A stretch of DNA of 64,000 nucleotides from Acanthacorydalis orientalis (Eukaryota; Arthropoda; Insecta; Megaloptera; Corydalidae): positions 19,421,701 through 19,485,700 of the forward strand of contig CM068314.1 of assembly GCA_034766995.1 (NCBI GenBank), given 5' to 3'. A program made the translations under genes and the position numbers. Shown here piece by piece: positions 11,362 to 24,993 of this stretch (the first letter of the stretch is position 1; each line of letters opens with the position of its first letter). The notes under the pieces were generated by a model that worked only from the letters and a program-made list of their open reading frames with translations, ran no database searches and had not been told where the DNA came from.

Positions 11362-11922
11362 TTAGTCTGATAGGAAAATAATTGTGGTTTTGGTTTCTGA
11401 ATTCTAAACTTAATTTTTTCAATGAAACTGTCATTTCATTGTGTTCATGTTAATATCATTTTAAAGTGCATTTTTCGTTTTGTATTTTGGTAACATCGAC
11501 TTTAGTTTTATTTATAATTCTTCTTCAAATTGGGCTATTAAATTAAAGATGGAAAAGAAGCAAATAAAAGCAATTTTTCTACGAGCTCAAAACGGGTGGT
11601 AAAGCAACAGAAACTGCTTGTAAACTGAACGATGCTTTTGGTGTGGGTACTGTTGAGGAAAGTACAGTGCAATCGTGGTTCCAAGAATTTTGTACTGAGA
11701 ACGAGAGCTTTGAAGATGAAGAAAATCGTGGGCGTCCTTCTTCAGTTCATAACTACCAACTAAAGTACCTTGGGAGACCAACTAAAGTAACTTGTAGCGA
11801 GAGCTTGCAGAAAAGGTAAGCGTTAGTCATCCAACAGTTCTGAATCACTTAAAACAGCTAACTGAGAAAAATGTATATGTGATTAAAGGTCATAAGGCGC
11901 AATTATTTTTCTATCAACCTAA
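11362..11922 (+). mobile_element. Internally deleted Hsmar1-like mariner, 561 bp
   Basis: The left end TTAGTCTGATAGGAAAA followed by TAATTGTGG and the right end GGCGCAATTATTTTTCTATC followed by AACCTAA form the inverted repeats of a cecropia-type mariner. A TA duplication flanks both sides (11360-11361 and 11923-11924). Only the N-terminal third of the transposase is present. It joins directly to the 3' terminal region, so the catalytic domain is deleted. The same structure occurs at 28525-29089. This is a non-autonomous derivative that would need transposase in trans. Confidence 0.92.
11549..11883 (+). pseudogene. Mariner transposase N-terminal remnant (copy 1)
   Basis: Starts MEKKQIKAIF at 11549. 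A two-base loss shifts the frame, then KTGGKATETACKLNDAFGVG continues with TVEESTVQSWFQEFCTENES, FEDEENRGRPSSVH, a degraded linker, a degraded HTH segment around SHPTVLNHLKQL, and a stop. This matches the paired HTH DNA-binding domain of Hsmar1-like transposases (residues about 1-110 of about 345). GRPSS corresponds to the linker between the two HTH motifs. All catalytic Asp residues are absent because the middle of the gene is deleted. In principle a DNA-binding-only peptide could repress transposition, but the frame shift argues against expression. Confidence 0.9.
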
Positions 11923-12303
11923 TATTTTTAATATCTACTTTCTTTTTTCACTCCAAGGAAACTGATATTTATTTTGTAAACTCTTATCAATATCAATAAA
12001 CTTATAGTGTGTTATTAAAATATAAATAATTTAATTTTATATAGAATATTGAAAACCTCAATTTGTTAATTAACTTGTACCAAGTACTTAAAACTGAATT
12101 AATATAATTAACTTAAATTATTAATATAATTGACTTAAATTAATATAATAATTTTATTATAAGTAGGGGAAAAAACAACTTTGTTTTGAGAGAATAAACA
12201 TTAGATCAATTTGTTCAGAATCGCTAAATTCAAATAACACTATATTCAAAAAAGTTCTTGTCTATAGAAAATTGAATTATTAAAAATATTTATTATACAA
12301 TAA
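11923..12303. other. AT-rich DNA, no feature seen
   Basis: Nothing recognised beyond the TA duplication at its left edge. Confidence 0.55.
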
Positions 12304-12325
12304 CATACACACACAGACACGCAAT

Positions 12326-12412
<87 letters not shown>

Positions 12413-12425
12413 TATATATATATAT
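12304..12425. repeat. Compound (CA)n(TA)n microsatellite
   Basis: CA units to about 12343, then TA units interrupted by AAATA twice. Confidence 0.96.
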
Positions 12426-13320
12426 TCTTGCAATTTTAATAAAAGACTTAAAAATAGTAAAAGATATCAATACATGTAAAACCAAATATGACGAAAAAAG
12501 CATGAAGTAAAATGACAAGCAACAAAGTTGTAAAATAATAATTCGTGAAGTAAATATCGATTGAATCGAATTAACATGTCACTAACAAAATTTCAATTCA
12601 CTGAATTTTTTAGTTAACATTTTCGATAAAATTCTTTACGACATTTTCCAACTTTAAGTACCATGTCGCTTTCTTTCTAGTCAACGTTTATTCGTTCTTC
12701 CTCCGTTATGATGAGATACAGTAACATTTATGACATCTAATCTATATTGATGCGTCAAGAAAAGTATTTCACAGAAGCAATGTATGTAAACACTGGGACT
12801 TTATCGAAAATCTATACATATATAAATTATGTTACTTCTGAATCTCTCAATGAGATGTTTATTCTCTCATTAGGAAATATATTTAATCAGATATTTGAAA
12901 ATTTAACAATGATGGTTTTTAATAACAAAAAATTATAATATAAATGAACAATTATGTTTTTCCTTATTTCAAAAGTATACATTTCTTATTTCTTATCTTC
13001 CTTATTATTTTTGTCGATGAAAAATGACATCCCAATATTAAATTTCGGGCTGATATACTTTTAGTCATTTATGCAAACAAATTTCTTACTTTTAATTTGG
13101 ATACAACTAAACAGTAGTAGAAAGAATATTTGAAAATAGTTTTGATTTCAATTTTAATTTTTCGCTTACTTAAAAAAATAAATGTGTATAGATAACAAGT
13201 TATTTTTGCACTGTACGTAAATATTCTAAAAACGTGTTGAATAAAATTCAAAAGATATTGCAATATTAGAACAATAAAAAATATCGTTAAACAATAAAAC
13301 GAACGTAAATTATTTTCTGA
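12426..13320. other. AT-rich DNA, no feature seen
   Basis: Small open frames here have composition expected by chance. No motif recognised. Confidence 0.5.
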
Positions 13321-13431
13321 CATTTGGAACTTAGACTCTTAGTTACTATGCACAGCAGTTTTCAAAGTACTCGTACAAGTCGTAAAGCTATGTAGACAGT
13401 AGACTGTTGTAACCATTATAGTGTAAACCAT

Positions 13432-13563
13432 TATGGCGGCCATATTTATATCGTCTTATAGCAATGCTACCAATGTAAACTGTGACGTAATGAATGCATT
13501 ACACGCTCTACCATCGTGGAGTCTCGTACTTCACGTTGGTCATGCGCCAAACGTACTACAATA
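13432..13563 (+). other. Possible 43-codon small ORF in a less AT-rich patch
   Basis: An ATG at 13432 in good context (A at -3, G at +4) opens a frame of about 43 codons starting MAAIFISSYSNATNVNCDVM and ending at a TAG near 13563. The patch 13330-13570 is less AT-rich than its flanks. The start ATGGCGGCCAT also contains a GCCAT core like that bound by YY1/Pho, so the site could be regulatory instead. No homology recognised. Confidence 0.2.
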
Positions 13564-13825
13564 GAATATTAACACTGTACTGTATTTTAATATTTCATAT
13601 ATCCTCGTGCGATATGATAAACGACTTGCAAAAAATTTACACCATTCAGATTAATTTTCGTATAAATCGTAAATCGTTTTGTTTCTGTGCTTCATTATCG
13701 CGATAAAATTAATGGCTAAATTAAATTAAAATACAGAAAAGAATAGAAAAATATCCACGTTTGTTTGTATAATCGTACTTAAGCACTTATATGCATAGCA
13801 ACAAATACAGACTTATATACACATA

Positions 13826-13828
<3 letters not shown>

Positions 13829-13874
<46 letters not shown>
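13829..13874. repeat. (TA)n microsatellite
   Basis: About 20 TA units ending in ACATAT. Confidence 0.96.
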
Positions 13875-13875
<1 letters not shown>

Positions 13876-14037
13876 AAGGAGAATTATATTTAAAAATTGT
13901 AAAAAAGAAAAAGCTACATAATTTTAAATTTATGTTTACAATTTTTTGTCAACATTTTATTGCCAATCATCTATTTTCAGTTTCGTAAATAAAACATAAA
14001 TCTTAATTATGATTAATAAATACTAGTTAAAAATACA

Positions 14038-14042
<5 letters not shown>

Positions 14043-14080
<38 letters not shown>
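14043..14080. repeat. (TA)n microsatellite
   Basis: About 19 TA units. Confidence 0.97.
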
Positions 14081-14084
<4 letters not shown>

Positions 14085-14138
14085 AAAAACAAATTGTATA
14101 GTATTAATTATCATTACACATAAAACGTTTATGTGCAT

Positions 14139-15772
<1,634 letters not shown>

Positions 15773-15850
15773 TTCCTCTCACTCTCTCTATTTATCTGTA
15801 TATATATATATATATATGTACAGAAAGAGAGAGAAAGAAATAGAGAGATT
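15773..15850. repeat. Inverted low-complexity tract (TC)n(TA)n(GA)n
   Basis: CTCTCTATTTATCTGTATAT on the left is roughly complemented by TACAGAAAGAGAG to AAATAGAGAG on the right, around a TA core. Confidence 0.85.
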
Positions 15851-15948
15851 AGATAAAAAAAACTGCTATTTTCTATTGTGATTACAAATAACACTACAAT
15901 GGTTATTTATAATTAAACATACAATATGATCAATATACACATAACTGC

Positions 15949-16002
<54 letters not shown>
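15949..16002. repeat. Compound (TA)n(GA)n microsatellite
   Basis: TA units to 15972, then about 14 AG units. Confidence 0.97.
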
Positions 16003-16004
<2 letters not shown>

Positions 16005-16412
16005 ATATACATAAATACATGCTCACATATGTCTGAAACAATACGTTACAAGTACCATTTACGGGCCAATATTTCATTATTAATATAAATCCGAGTATGA
16101 AATAAATAACAATGCCAATTGCAAACACATTTTTCACTCTAGACACATCTTACGTATCTTTGCACAGAGAAAAAATATGTCAAAGGTATGATTTCTGAGC
16201 AGAATATCAAGATGACCGAATTTTTTTCCTACAGAAAACCAACATAAGACTTAGAGTTTTTGTACACACAGTGACCATTAGATTTCTAGAGGGCTTTTGA
16301 CAGCTTTTACCAGTAAATTGTTGGCAGTGATAAATGTACAATTGACCTGACCTTAAACAGACGATACATTAACTACAGGTACTGTCAAACAAATGACATT
16401 AGTTTCTCATAC

Positions 16413-16414
<2 letters not shown>
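16003..16414. other. Mixed-composition DNA, no feature seen
   Basis: 16180-16400 is slightly less AT-rich. No gene or repeat recognised. Confidence 0.45.

Positions 16415-16491
<77 letters not shown>
16415..16491. repeat. (TA)n microsatellite
   Basis: About 38 uninterrupted TA units, one of the longest pure runs here. Confidence 0.97.
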
Positions 16492-16495
<4 letters not shown>

Positions 16496-16616
16496 ATATA
16501 TGAATGTACACAGAGTGATAAATTTTATTAATAATTTTTACCTTATACAATGATATCTTTATAAATTAACTAGCACGAGAAAGTAAATTATTAAATATTA
16601 CAGAATTTTAATATAA

Positions 16617-16745
16617 TATGTATTTCGGCGTACAAGGCGCACTTTGATCACTAAAGAATAGGTTGTAATCTTCGAGTGCATCTTATACAGCAGCGATAAC
16701 TTTTTAAATTCAACTGCGTCTTATTCGTAGGGGAGTTCTATGCAG
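16617..16745 (+). repeat. Dispersed repeat, 'TTTCGGCG' family, copy 1
   Basis: Begins GTATTTCGGCGTACAAGGCG, then CACTTTGA. It shares ordered blocks with 53879-54010: the terminal TCGGCG..CAAG.CGCACTTTGA, a TAAT.TTC block, and TTATACAG..G.GATAA. No right-hand terminus is seen here, so the copy is probably truncated. It is likely a non-autonomous DNA transposon fragment. Family unknown. Confidence 0.6.
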
Positions 16746-17095
16746 CATATATTGGTTGTGTGCATGCACTTTTACAAGTGTATTAACATTTTATAATGGC
16801 AGGTCATAAGTAGTTCAAAATACACAACGACCATTTATTGTATCATAAATTTTTAATCCAAATAATTCAGATGAGAAACGTTACTTTTATTTTATTGAAA
16901 AATGAAAAATTAAGTAGTTTTTTATACAACTCAGATCATATATTAAATTATATATATATATTCCACATAATAAATAATTATTAGTTATTACAAAAAATAA
17001 TAAATAACACAAATATATCAGTAGAAAAAAGTGTAATAGAAGATACGTGTTTCTAAGTCACTGAAAAAATATTCCTTATCTATTTGATATTCATC

Positions 17096-17097
<2 letters not shown>
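16746..17097. other. AT-rich DNA, no feature seen
   Basis: Nothing recognised. Confidence 0.5.
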
Positions 17098-17151
<54 letters not shown>

Positions 17152-17211
17152 TATATATATATATGTATATATATAGATAGATAGACAGATAGATATAGAT
17201 ATATATATATA
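17098..17211. repeat. (TA)n with (GATA)n segment
   Basis: TA units, then GATAGATAGACAGATAGATA at about 17174-17193, then TA units. Confidence 0.97.
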
Positions 17212-17866
17212 ACAAAAACTTAAGAATAAATTTCAATCACATGCTAATTCGTTAAATAATCAAAATCTGTTTCAATTTGTAAAAATTACCCATATTTTTA
17301 CACGTTTCTTAATGCGAGCATATAATATTTACACAAATTTCATTTATCCGACGTTAGAGCTTCCAGACAACTTCTTAACCAAACAATTTTTCACAAATTT
17401 TCGAGATGCAGCGATTGCGATAGCACAACACAGTTTGAGAAAGCTTAGCAAGGGGGCGACATGTCAAACAGCGGTGAAAAATGTTAATGGAAATTTGACT
17501 TTATTTTCTCGGATGTTGAACCGTTGCCGCAAGCAACTTTTCTCAAATGATAACTGGTAGAAGCGTTTGCAGTTATGCTATAGTTTTGTGTTCACGAACA
17601 AAATTATTATCATGAGACTTTTAACTGTTATTCAAAGTTCCATATTTTATTACGTATATTTAAGTTACGTTTTTTCTTCTCGAATGTCATTTTTTGTCAT
17701 GTTTTTTTATTCTAAAAGTTATTGTATTAAAATTCTAATTTAGCGTTTCTTTCATTGAAGAAATAATTTTAGATTAACTTTTTTACATTTGACAAAAACA
17801 ATAACTAAATTAATCTTTTAATCAAAATAGTTTCAGTTCAACCCCTATGAATATATAAATTATTGT
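17212..17866. other. Mostly AT-rich, small less AT-rich patch, no gene recognised
   Basis: An 82-codon plus-strand frame at 17312-17560 covers a patch of mixed composition (about 17340-17560). I recognise no domain in it. Confidence 0.35.
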
Positions 17867-17869
17867 ATG

Positions 17870-17900
<31 letters not shown>
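17867..17900. repeat. (TA)n microsatellite
   Basis: About 15 TA units. Confidence 0.95.
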
Positions 17901-18129
17901 GTTCATATTTTATAAATACAATGTTTTTTATATTTCACTGATAAAATAATAAAATCTTAAAATACTTATTTTTATGAATACATATGCTTTCTATAAGAGT
18001 GATATAAGATAGCATAAACGTTTGTTATAAATAGCAAACTAAGTAATTATATTGAAAATATTAAATCAAAACATAAAAATAGCACTCTTTCTTGAATTCC
18101 ATAGTATCAAAACAAGCATTATGTACATA

Positions 18130-18138
18130 AATACATAT

Positions 18139-18188
<50 letters not shown>
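18130..18188. repeat. (TA)n microsatellite
   Basis: ATACATAC lead-in, then about 21 TA units. Confidence 0.96.
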
Positions 18189-18189
<1 letters not shown>

Positions 18190-18419
18190 AATAAGTGAAT
18201 ATCATCAATATTACATTTAATAATGATGTATACATTTTCAAGCATCTATCAAAATAAAATGTAACGAGAGCATATCAAAACCACATATAATGTTTTTATC
18301 ATCAACCGATCGATTGGAACACAAGTTTTTTTCATGAACTCCATGCGTGCAAATTACATAAAAAAGATTTCACAGTTGATAGGCGCACGACTACTAATGC
18401 ACTAATTTTCGCATTAATC

Positions 18420-18730
18420 AATTTCGTTTTTCCCGTAAACACCCATTCCTCAATCACACTTATTGTCAATCGATGTTGGTCTAAACGAGACCTTTTTCTT
18501 CGCTGTTGATGACGTTCGTCGAAGAACGAACACAGGACGCCTCGGAATAAAGTCACTATCAATCACGTGATTTAATGTTATCAAAGACTCAACGTAGCTG
18601 CTGTTGCCATCCTCATGCCAGAACGATCGTCCGAAACGGGTCACTGGAAATACGTCGCAAACTGTAACACTTTCTTGTTGTCCTTCTGTAAATGACACTT
18701 ACGTTCTACTTTCTATGAATACTTCGGATG
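18420..18730 (-). other. CpG-containing patch, gene content unknown
   Basis: Departs clearly from the AT background and keeps many CpGs. Two overlapping minus-strand frames of about 80 codons (18332-18562 and 18450-18698) pass through it. An AACGTAAGTGTC donor-like site lies at about 18700 on the minus strand. No protein family recognised. It could be an exon or a promoter region. Confidence 0.25.
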
Positions 18731-18926
18731 TATCTTCCATGTTTTATGTGTTACAATAAAAACCTGATTTCTGTTAAAAAAAAGTTTCAGCTACATAGTG
18801 TTAACTAGTTCTTTCATATCATTCGCCAAAACATGTTGATAAATAAACGCATTCATTTTAGATTTGTTGATTTTATTCCTTGATATTTTCTGTGTTGTAT
18901 ATACATACAATAATGCGTCCAAATAT

Positions 18927-18947
18927 TATATATATATATATATATAT
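18927..18947. repeat. (TA)n microsatellite
   Basis: About ten TA units followed by a T-run. Confidence 0.93.
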
Positions 18948-19126
18948 TTTTTTTTTAAATAAAAATTCTAGTGATATCATCCTTGCACATACATATATAC
19001 TATTCTAATATTTAATTCAATTACATTTTTTTTCAGTTTTAATATACGATTAGAGATTAACATTTTCTTATTAAAAATTCACTTTTTAATTAACATTGAT
19101 TTTCAATATGCAATCTTTTCAATAAC
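18948..19126. other. AT-rich DNA, no feature seen
   Basis: Nothing recognised. Confidence 0.5.
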
Positions 19127-19132
19127 ACACAA

Positions 19133-19176
<44 letters not shown>
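19127..19176. repeat. Compound (CA)n(TA)n microsatellite
   Basis: CA units to 19149, then TA units. Confidence 0.97.
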
Positions 19177-19556
19177 TGAATTACTAAATAGTAAACAAGT
19201 TCATAGGTTTTTGGATTTTTTATTATAATTATTTTTGAAACATTGTTTACAGCTAAAAATACTTTTGCAAAAAAGTTAAATTTAATATAAGAACTTGTAA
19301 TTTTTTGTGATTGTTCTTATGGTGATAATTGATGAATGCGTTCTATACTAAATCTAATATTACTTTTTTTCTATTCAAGTTTCCAAACACCTACGTTTTC
19401 ACTTCAACTATTTCGTTAAAAATACTCAGTACTCTCTGAATATGTTCAGTGTCACATATTTTAGAAACAAAATGTATTCCAAAATGTCAGATATTTAAAA
19501 GATTTTTCTTTTATAAATACAATATTTTTAATTTAAAGTAGGAATAATGAATGTTT
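19177..19556. other. AT-rich DNA, no feature seen
   Basis: Nothing recognised. Confidence 0.5.
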
Positions 19557-19620
19557 ATATATATATATATATATATATCTGTGTGTATGTTTATATTTGT
19601 ATGTGTGTGTATACACATAC
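19557..19620. repeat. (TA)n/(TG)n microsatellite
   Basis: TA units, then two imperfect TGTGTG segments. Confidence 0.93.
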
Positions 19621-19919
19621 ATAAATGTATATCAAATAAGTTTTAATTTAAAAATTGAAGATCTAATATTTAATTATTCCATAATAATACTTAATTATTA
19701 AATGAGAATCTATAATGTACTTCAAAGATTCATCTTCCTTTTTAAGAAATTTACAGGTCCGATTTTTCATAATAAAAAAATTTGATATCAGAAAATATAA
19801 ACGAAAATTAGATAAATCTTCAGTAACAAATGGAAGACAATCATGAGATTTTTTTGTAATGAATTGACGGATTCCAGCGTTGCATCCCATAAATTGTAAT
19901 AAATTGCTCGATGGTAATT

Positions 19920-20135
19920 ATATATTCTGTGAAGACGTCGTTACTTAAACAACGGACCGTTACGAGGGCAGAGGGCGCGTGCAGAGTAGCTCGTTGTGTA
20001 GTGACTCGACGCGACGCGCAGGCGGCAACAAACGTTACCACCTGCATGTGAATTAAGTTCGCTCAAGAAGTGGGTAGTGGCGGCCAACCTGATTGGCATA
20101 TTCAAAAAATTTGCATCTACCACCCATTACATCGG
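19920..20135. other. CpG-rich patch, gene content unknown
   Basis: One of the most GC-rich and CpG-rich short stretches in the window (about 19930-20050, including GAGGGCAGAGGGCGCGTGC and GACGCGACGCGCAGGCGGC). Several short frames overlap on both strands, which is expected in such a patch. It is a candidate promoter or 5' exon. I see no motif that fixes the strand. Confidence 0.28.
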
Positions 20136-20584
20136 TGTGTAATTGATTCACAGAAGCCTATACAGATAAGGTACACCACATGTTTATATAATTTCAGAAT
20201 GTATCTAATTAATAATATTAAAATTCAATTCATTAACAACCCATTACTGTATTAAAAATAACTAAATAATATTTTTTAAACAATTTGTAATAAAATTTTA
20301 TAATTTATTAAATACCACTTTATTCCACATTTCCGATTTTTATACATTTATAACTTTATTAAAATTCAAAAATAAAAAAAAGAAAAGTAGAAAATTGGGT
20401 TACTAAATGAGTTGGCTCAAAATACAAACAATTCTTTCGTCGTAGAATTCAACTTCTGCGAGGAAAGTGTGAAAAAATCATAGTTTTCTAGGGAAAATAC
20501 TTTGATTAATGTATTCACACATTTTGTTATTGAAATAAATGTTCAAAAAACACAAAAAACAGCGGCTTTCAATGCAACCTCCTA
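20136..20584. other. AT-rich DNA, no feature seen
   Basis: Nothing recognised. Confidence 0.5.
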
Positions 20585-20690
20585 ATATATGTATGTATAT
20601 ATATATATATATACTTATATATATATATATATATATATAATACATTATATATATATAGATAGATGGATATATAGATAGATAGATATAATA
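20585..20690. repeat. (TA)n with (GATA)n segments
   Basis: Two TA runs followed by TAGATAGATGGATATATAGA and a further GATAGATAGATA. Confidence 0.96.
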
Positions 20691-20784
20691 TCTTTTGCAC
20701 GACTTTCTTAACAAAGACCCATACAATTTGTACATTTTAGTTATATTTGCATTCTCTTCTATACCTACTCCTAAACACGCACTC

Positions 20785-20831
<47 letters not shown>
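20785..20831. repeat. (TA)n microsatellite
   Basis: TA units with one TTTA interruption. Confidence 0.96.
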
Positions 20832-21091
20832 AGAATTTGTATACACACATAAACTTCTAAATCGCCTTACCATATTGTCTTAATGTAGCGGAAGGGTGAA
20901 AACAGAAATTAAAGGCGAAAATGTGTATTGCGACACTAGTACATATAATCAAGAGCGTAAGTTTCAGCAATATCTTCAGCTAAACTAAATAGGAACCCAC
21001 CAATATGCAGTTAAGCAATTTTCAAGTACTCTTTTACAACCTTTCGACAAAGATATTTTCTTCAAAAAAGTATATTTTTTTTCTAATAAAA
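20832..21091. other. AT-rich DNA, no feature seen
   Basis: Nothing recognised. Confidence 0.5.
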
Positions 21092-21120
21092 TACAGTGGG
21101 TGCAAAAAAACGGACCAGTT
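21092..21120 (+). repeat. Possible solo Tc1-like terminal repeat
   Basis: TACAGTGGGTGCAAAAAAAC then GGACC resembles the start of Tc1-like terminal repeats (TACAGTG...CAAAA...GGAC). No matching inverted end or transposase coding sequence was found nearby, so it may be a chance match or a fragment. Confidence 0.25.
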
Positions 21121-21556
21121 TAAAAATATAATTTAATAATGAGAATATTCTATGTAAAGGTATCTAAGGCGAAAAAAATAAGAATTTTTGGAACGTACCT
21201 CAATTTTTTTTTTTAAAAAAAATAAAGAAAAATCAACTTTTAAAATTATTGTTAAAAACAAATCATTGGGGTTAGTAAAGAAAATAATAAGAACGAGATC
21301 AAAGTGAAAGATTAAAGTTTTTTAGTGAAGTGTATTCCCTCTTCTAATTTTGATTACACTATATAACTTTCTATTCAAATGAGCTATTTACTCAAATAAT
21401 GTAAATGTATAACAATAAATATACACTTATGTAAAATATACCCTCTTAAAAATTGTTTGCTTTTAATTTATTTTCAAACTTCTTATCTAACTTTTAATAA
21501 ATATGCATGAATAGTAGAATCAATGAATTTGTCTTGTTTACTCTCTAATATAAATA
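21121..21556. other. AT-rich DNA, no feature seen
   Basis: No internal structure of a transposon recognised downstream of the candidate terminus. Confidence 0.5.
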
Positions 21557-21561
21557 CATAT

Positions 21562-21603
<42 letters not shown>

Positions 21604-21615
21604 GTATGTGTGTGT
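21557..21615. repeat. (TA)n(TG)n microsatellite
   Basis: TA units in two phases, then a short TG run. Confidence 0.95.
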
Positions 21616-23195
21616 AACTGTGTGTAAAATTAATTAATTAATATAAATTAACATACGAATAGTACATAAAAAGATATCAATCAAATATATTGACAGTAAT
21701 ATCCATTTTGTAACTTACTTTATATGTTTTTGGTTTGAAACAACGATATATTATTTAATTAAAATTTAATTAGTACATAAAATTATGTTATGCATGTAAA
21801 TCAATTTAGACTTAATTTTTTATTTTTTTTTCATTATTTTAATTAATCATGATAGAAAACTTTATTTTCTCTGTACAAAAAAACTTTTAAATTTTTAAAT
21901 GTCATAAAATAGGTTTTGTTTGAAATCTTTTTTTAACGATTTTTAGAAAATTGTGATTATTTTAATTAAAATTTGAATATTATGAAATGATACATAGATA
22001 AAATTTAATATTGTATCACAAATGAAAATTATTATAAGCTAAATAAGTAAAAACCATTTACGGTTAAACTGCAAACTACTTTCATTTTATCTCTTTTCTG
22101 GTTACACTGCTGTATATCCAAGATAATACATATACGTTTTTTGTATGTATTTGTACGTGTGCGAATAAACTTATGTAGATATTTGAAGAGGGAGCTTTTA
22201 GCTTACATGTTGATAGTGATATTCCATTGTATACATGAAATTTAATATGTTCATTCCAGACTTGAGTTTTTGTGTCACGTGTAATTTAACAGTTTAATAT
22301 GTAACACGAAAAAATATGATACAGTTCATGTTTGGAATAACAATATGAACAAAGATTTTAATATTTTTTTTAAATAAAGACTAGCAATGATAAGTTGAAC
22401 AAAAATTATTTAATCAACACAAAAACTATCTGAATAAAAATATTAACAATATATTTCTCGCTTTTCGAGAAAAATAGTTCTACTGTATTATATTTTATTA
22501 TTGCTTGTTATATTTTAAAACAAATAAGAAAAATAGCATGTTCTCATTTGTCAAATTTAAAAATATTAAGATATTTTTCGTCAAATTTCGATTTTTTCAA
22601 GATAGAAAAATACATAACATAAAATATAGATATAGTAACATTTCAAATTAAAATGTAAATTTTTATGTATATTTATTTTCGAAAACTTTTCTTGATTGGT
22701 CATTTTTTTTACTTTTGATGAATTATATATTCGTAAATATAGTTTTAATTTAAGTAAACTAGAAGATATTTTTTTACAAGAATAAAATATATTTAAATTT
22801 TTTCATAATATTTAAAACTTCCTATGTATAGAAAATAAACATTTTTTTCATTTGTGGAATGTAATTTGCAAAAATAATTGATATTTTAAAAACCTAATTT
22901 ATAGTTTTATTTAATTATTTTCATTATCCAAGACTAAACCTAAACTTTTCGTATATTTTCATCCTATAATAATCATATTTACAAAAAAGGATCAAACGAT
23001 TTAGAATATATTTATGAGTACATTAATAAACATGACATTTTAAAACACTATTGATATAAACTTGGATATAAACATTCAACTATTCACACGCACACTTTAA
23101 TAAAATAAACAACGATTGTTGTCATTTTCGGAACGAGATCACAAACACCAAAACATGTGCATTATTAAAACGATTTAGGCACGAAACGAAAAAGT
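21616..23195. other. AT-rich DNA, no feature seen
   Basis: About 1.6 kb of plain AT-rich sequence. Confidence 0.55.
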
Positions 23196-23580
23196 TCACA
23201 CTTGGCATCGAGTGGAACAGTATCGAAAATCTCATGCGAAACTAAATTACAATATTTACAGAAATGCGTGAAATCGCATTTGTTTTTCATGACGAACGTA
23301 TGTGATATCGTACCTGACTACGATACAAAACAAATCTCTATGACCATCTGTAACATTCATGAAGACCATGTGCTCGTTTGCTTTACGGTGCTCTGCGTGC
23401 TAAAAGTGCAATGTTGTACACATACAACGCTATATCACGGCGCGACCATTCTGTTCTTTATTGATCCAGGGAGGCTGTACAGTCGCAGCCGCTGTAATTC
23501 CCGGAGAGGCCGCAACGACGCCACGTCCACTATGCACAGATAGAGCTACACACGCTACTACACATATATGCCTACACATA
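23196..23580. other. CpG-containing patch, gene content unknown
   Basis: Composition rises from about 23200, with the most GC-rich part at 23460-23545 (GCCGCTGTAATTCCCGGAGA then GGCCGC). Overlapping frames of 80-113 codons on both strands run into the adjacent (TA)n tract. No protein family recognised. Confidence 0.28.
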
Positions 23581-23581
23581 C

Positions 23582-23585
<4 letters not shown>

Positions 23586-23647
<62 letters not shown>
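23586..23647. repeat. (TA)n microsatellite
   Basis: About 31 TA units. Confidence 0.97.
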
Positions 23648-23649
<2 letters not shown>

Positions 23650-24418
23650 TTAAAAAGACAGACATTTACTAAATACCAACACACATATACACAAATACGT
23701 ATATAGATAACAGGCACAATGAGAGAAAACACTATAGAAACATATATAATGTAGTACTCTCTATTTCATTTACAATAATTTCTAGCTCGTCACTCAACCA
23801 CATTTATTTGAAATCAACTCTTTGCAAACTACCTCCGTGCTATCATATTGATAATATATTTTAAACACACTTCAAATATACTTAGATTTAGATTTTCTTA
23901 TGTATTCATTGATGAATAGCAAAGTAACTAAATTTTAAATATATATTTATAATCAATCATTTCGAATGTATCAACGACGGCTGTGCAAATAAGTAGTTAT
24001 ATTTGAAATTTCAAGATATATTGAAGAGTAAATGAATGAAATTCTTAAAATAAATATATTTTATATGAAATTGTATTTTTTCGACAGTTTTGACTGAAAT
24101 TATAAGTCTGTTATAACACATAAGGGAAAGAATTCTCAGAAATAACTGCTTTAAATAATTAATTTTTTGTTGTCTTTATTATACGTTTACAAATACCAGT
24201 GACAATTTTACGTATTCGTATAACTGAAAATAACTTGTTAATTTAATAGTCAAGTGTTAATTCTTAACAAACATCTGAATAGCCTTTAATAAGTCTAATA
24301 TTTGAATTTATTATACATCTATATCTTCAATGAAGATGTAATAGTTTTAAAAGTATATAAAATCGAATCTAATAAGACAAAGTTGTCTACAAAAACAATG
24401 TTCTTCATTTTTAATAAG

Positions 24419-24422
<4 letters not shown>
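23648..24422. other. AT-rich DNA, no feature seen
   Basis: Nothing recognised. Confidence 0.55.
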
Positions 24423-24485
<63 letters not shown>

Positions 24486-24490
24486 TATAT
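24423..24490. repeat. (TA)n microsatellite
   Basis: About 33 TA units with one TG interruption. Confidence 0.97.
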
Positions 24491-24923
24491 CTTTTGTCTA
24501 TAAAAAAAATACCAAACTTTCAACATATTTTAAGTTTTTCGATATGAATTCCTATATTTTCATTGCCATATTTCGATTGCTTAAAGTAAAACACACAAAA
24601 CGAATAACTTCTCTATTTATAATTTTAATCTATCACCAATTTTATTACGATTTCATTCGACATTATTAACAATACATTATTACTGTCATAACTAGACTCA
24701 CATATAGATACAAAATAGATGAGCAAGTAGATAGTCAAATACGTGTATATATTAATATTAAAATACGGAAAAAGTTAGTCATATAAAATATCATTACACA
24801 AAACATAGATAGTCAAGACAACATTAAAAGATTAATAGAAAACATACTATACTAAAAGATATCATAAATTGATATAAAAACAACTAAATTATATATATCG
24901 ACATTTGTGTGCGTATGTGTATA

Positions 24924-24929
<6 letters not shown>
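24491..24929. other. AT-rich DNA, no feature seen
   Basis: Nothing recognised. Confidence 0.55.
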
Positions 24930-24987
<58 letters not shown>

Positions 24988-24993
24988 TATATA
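24930..24993. repeat. (TA)n microsatellite
   Basis: About 30 TA units with one CA interruption. Confidence 0.97.

Noticed and set aside
11587..11781. 64-codon minus-strand frame
   Set aside because: Antisense shadow of the mariner N-terminal remnant; the same applies to the minus frame at 28852-29070.
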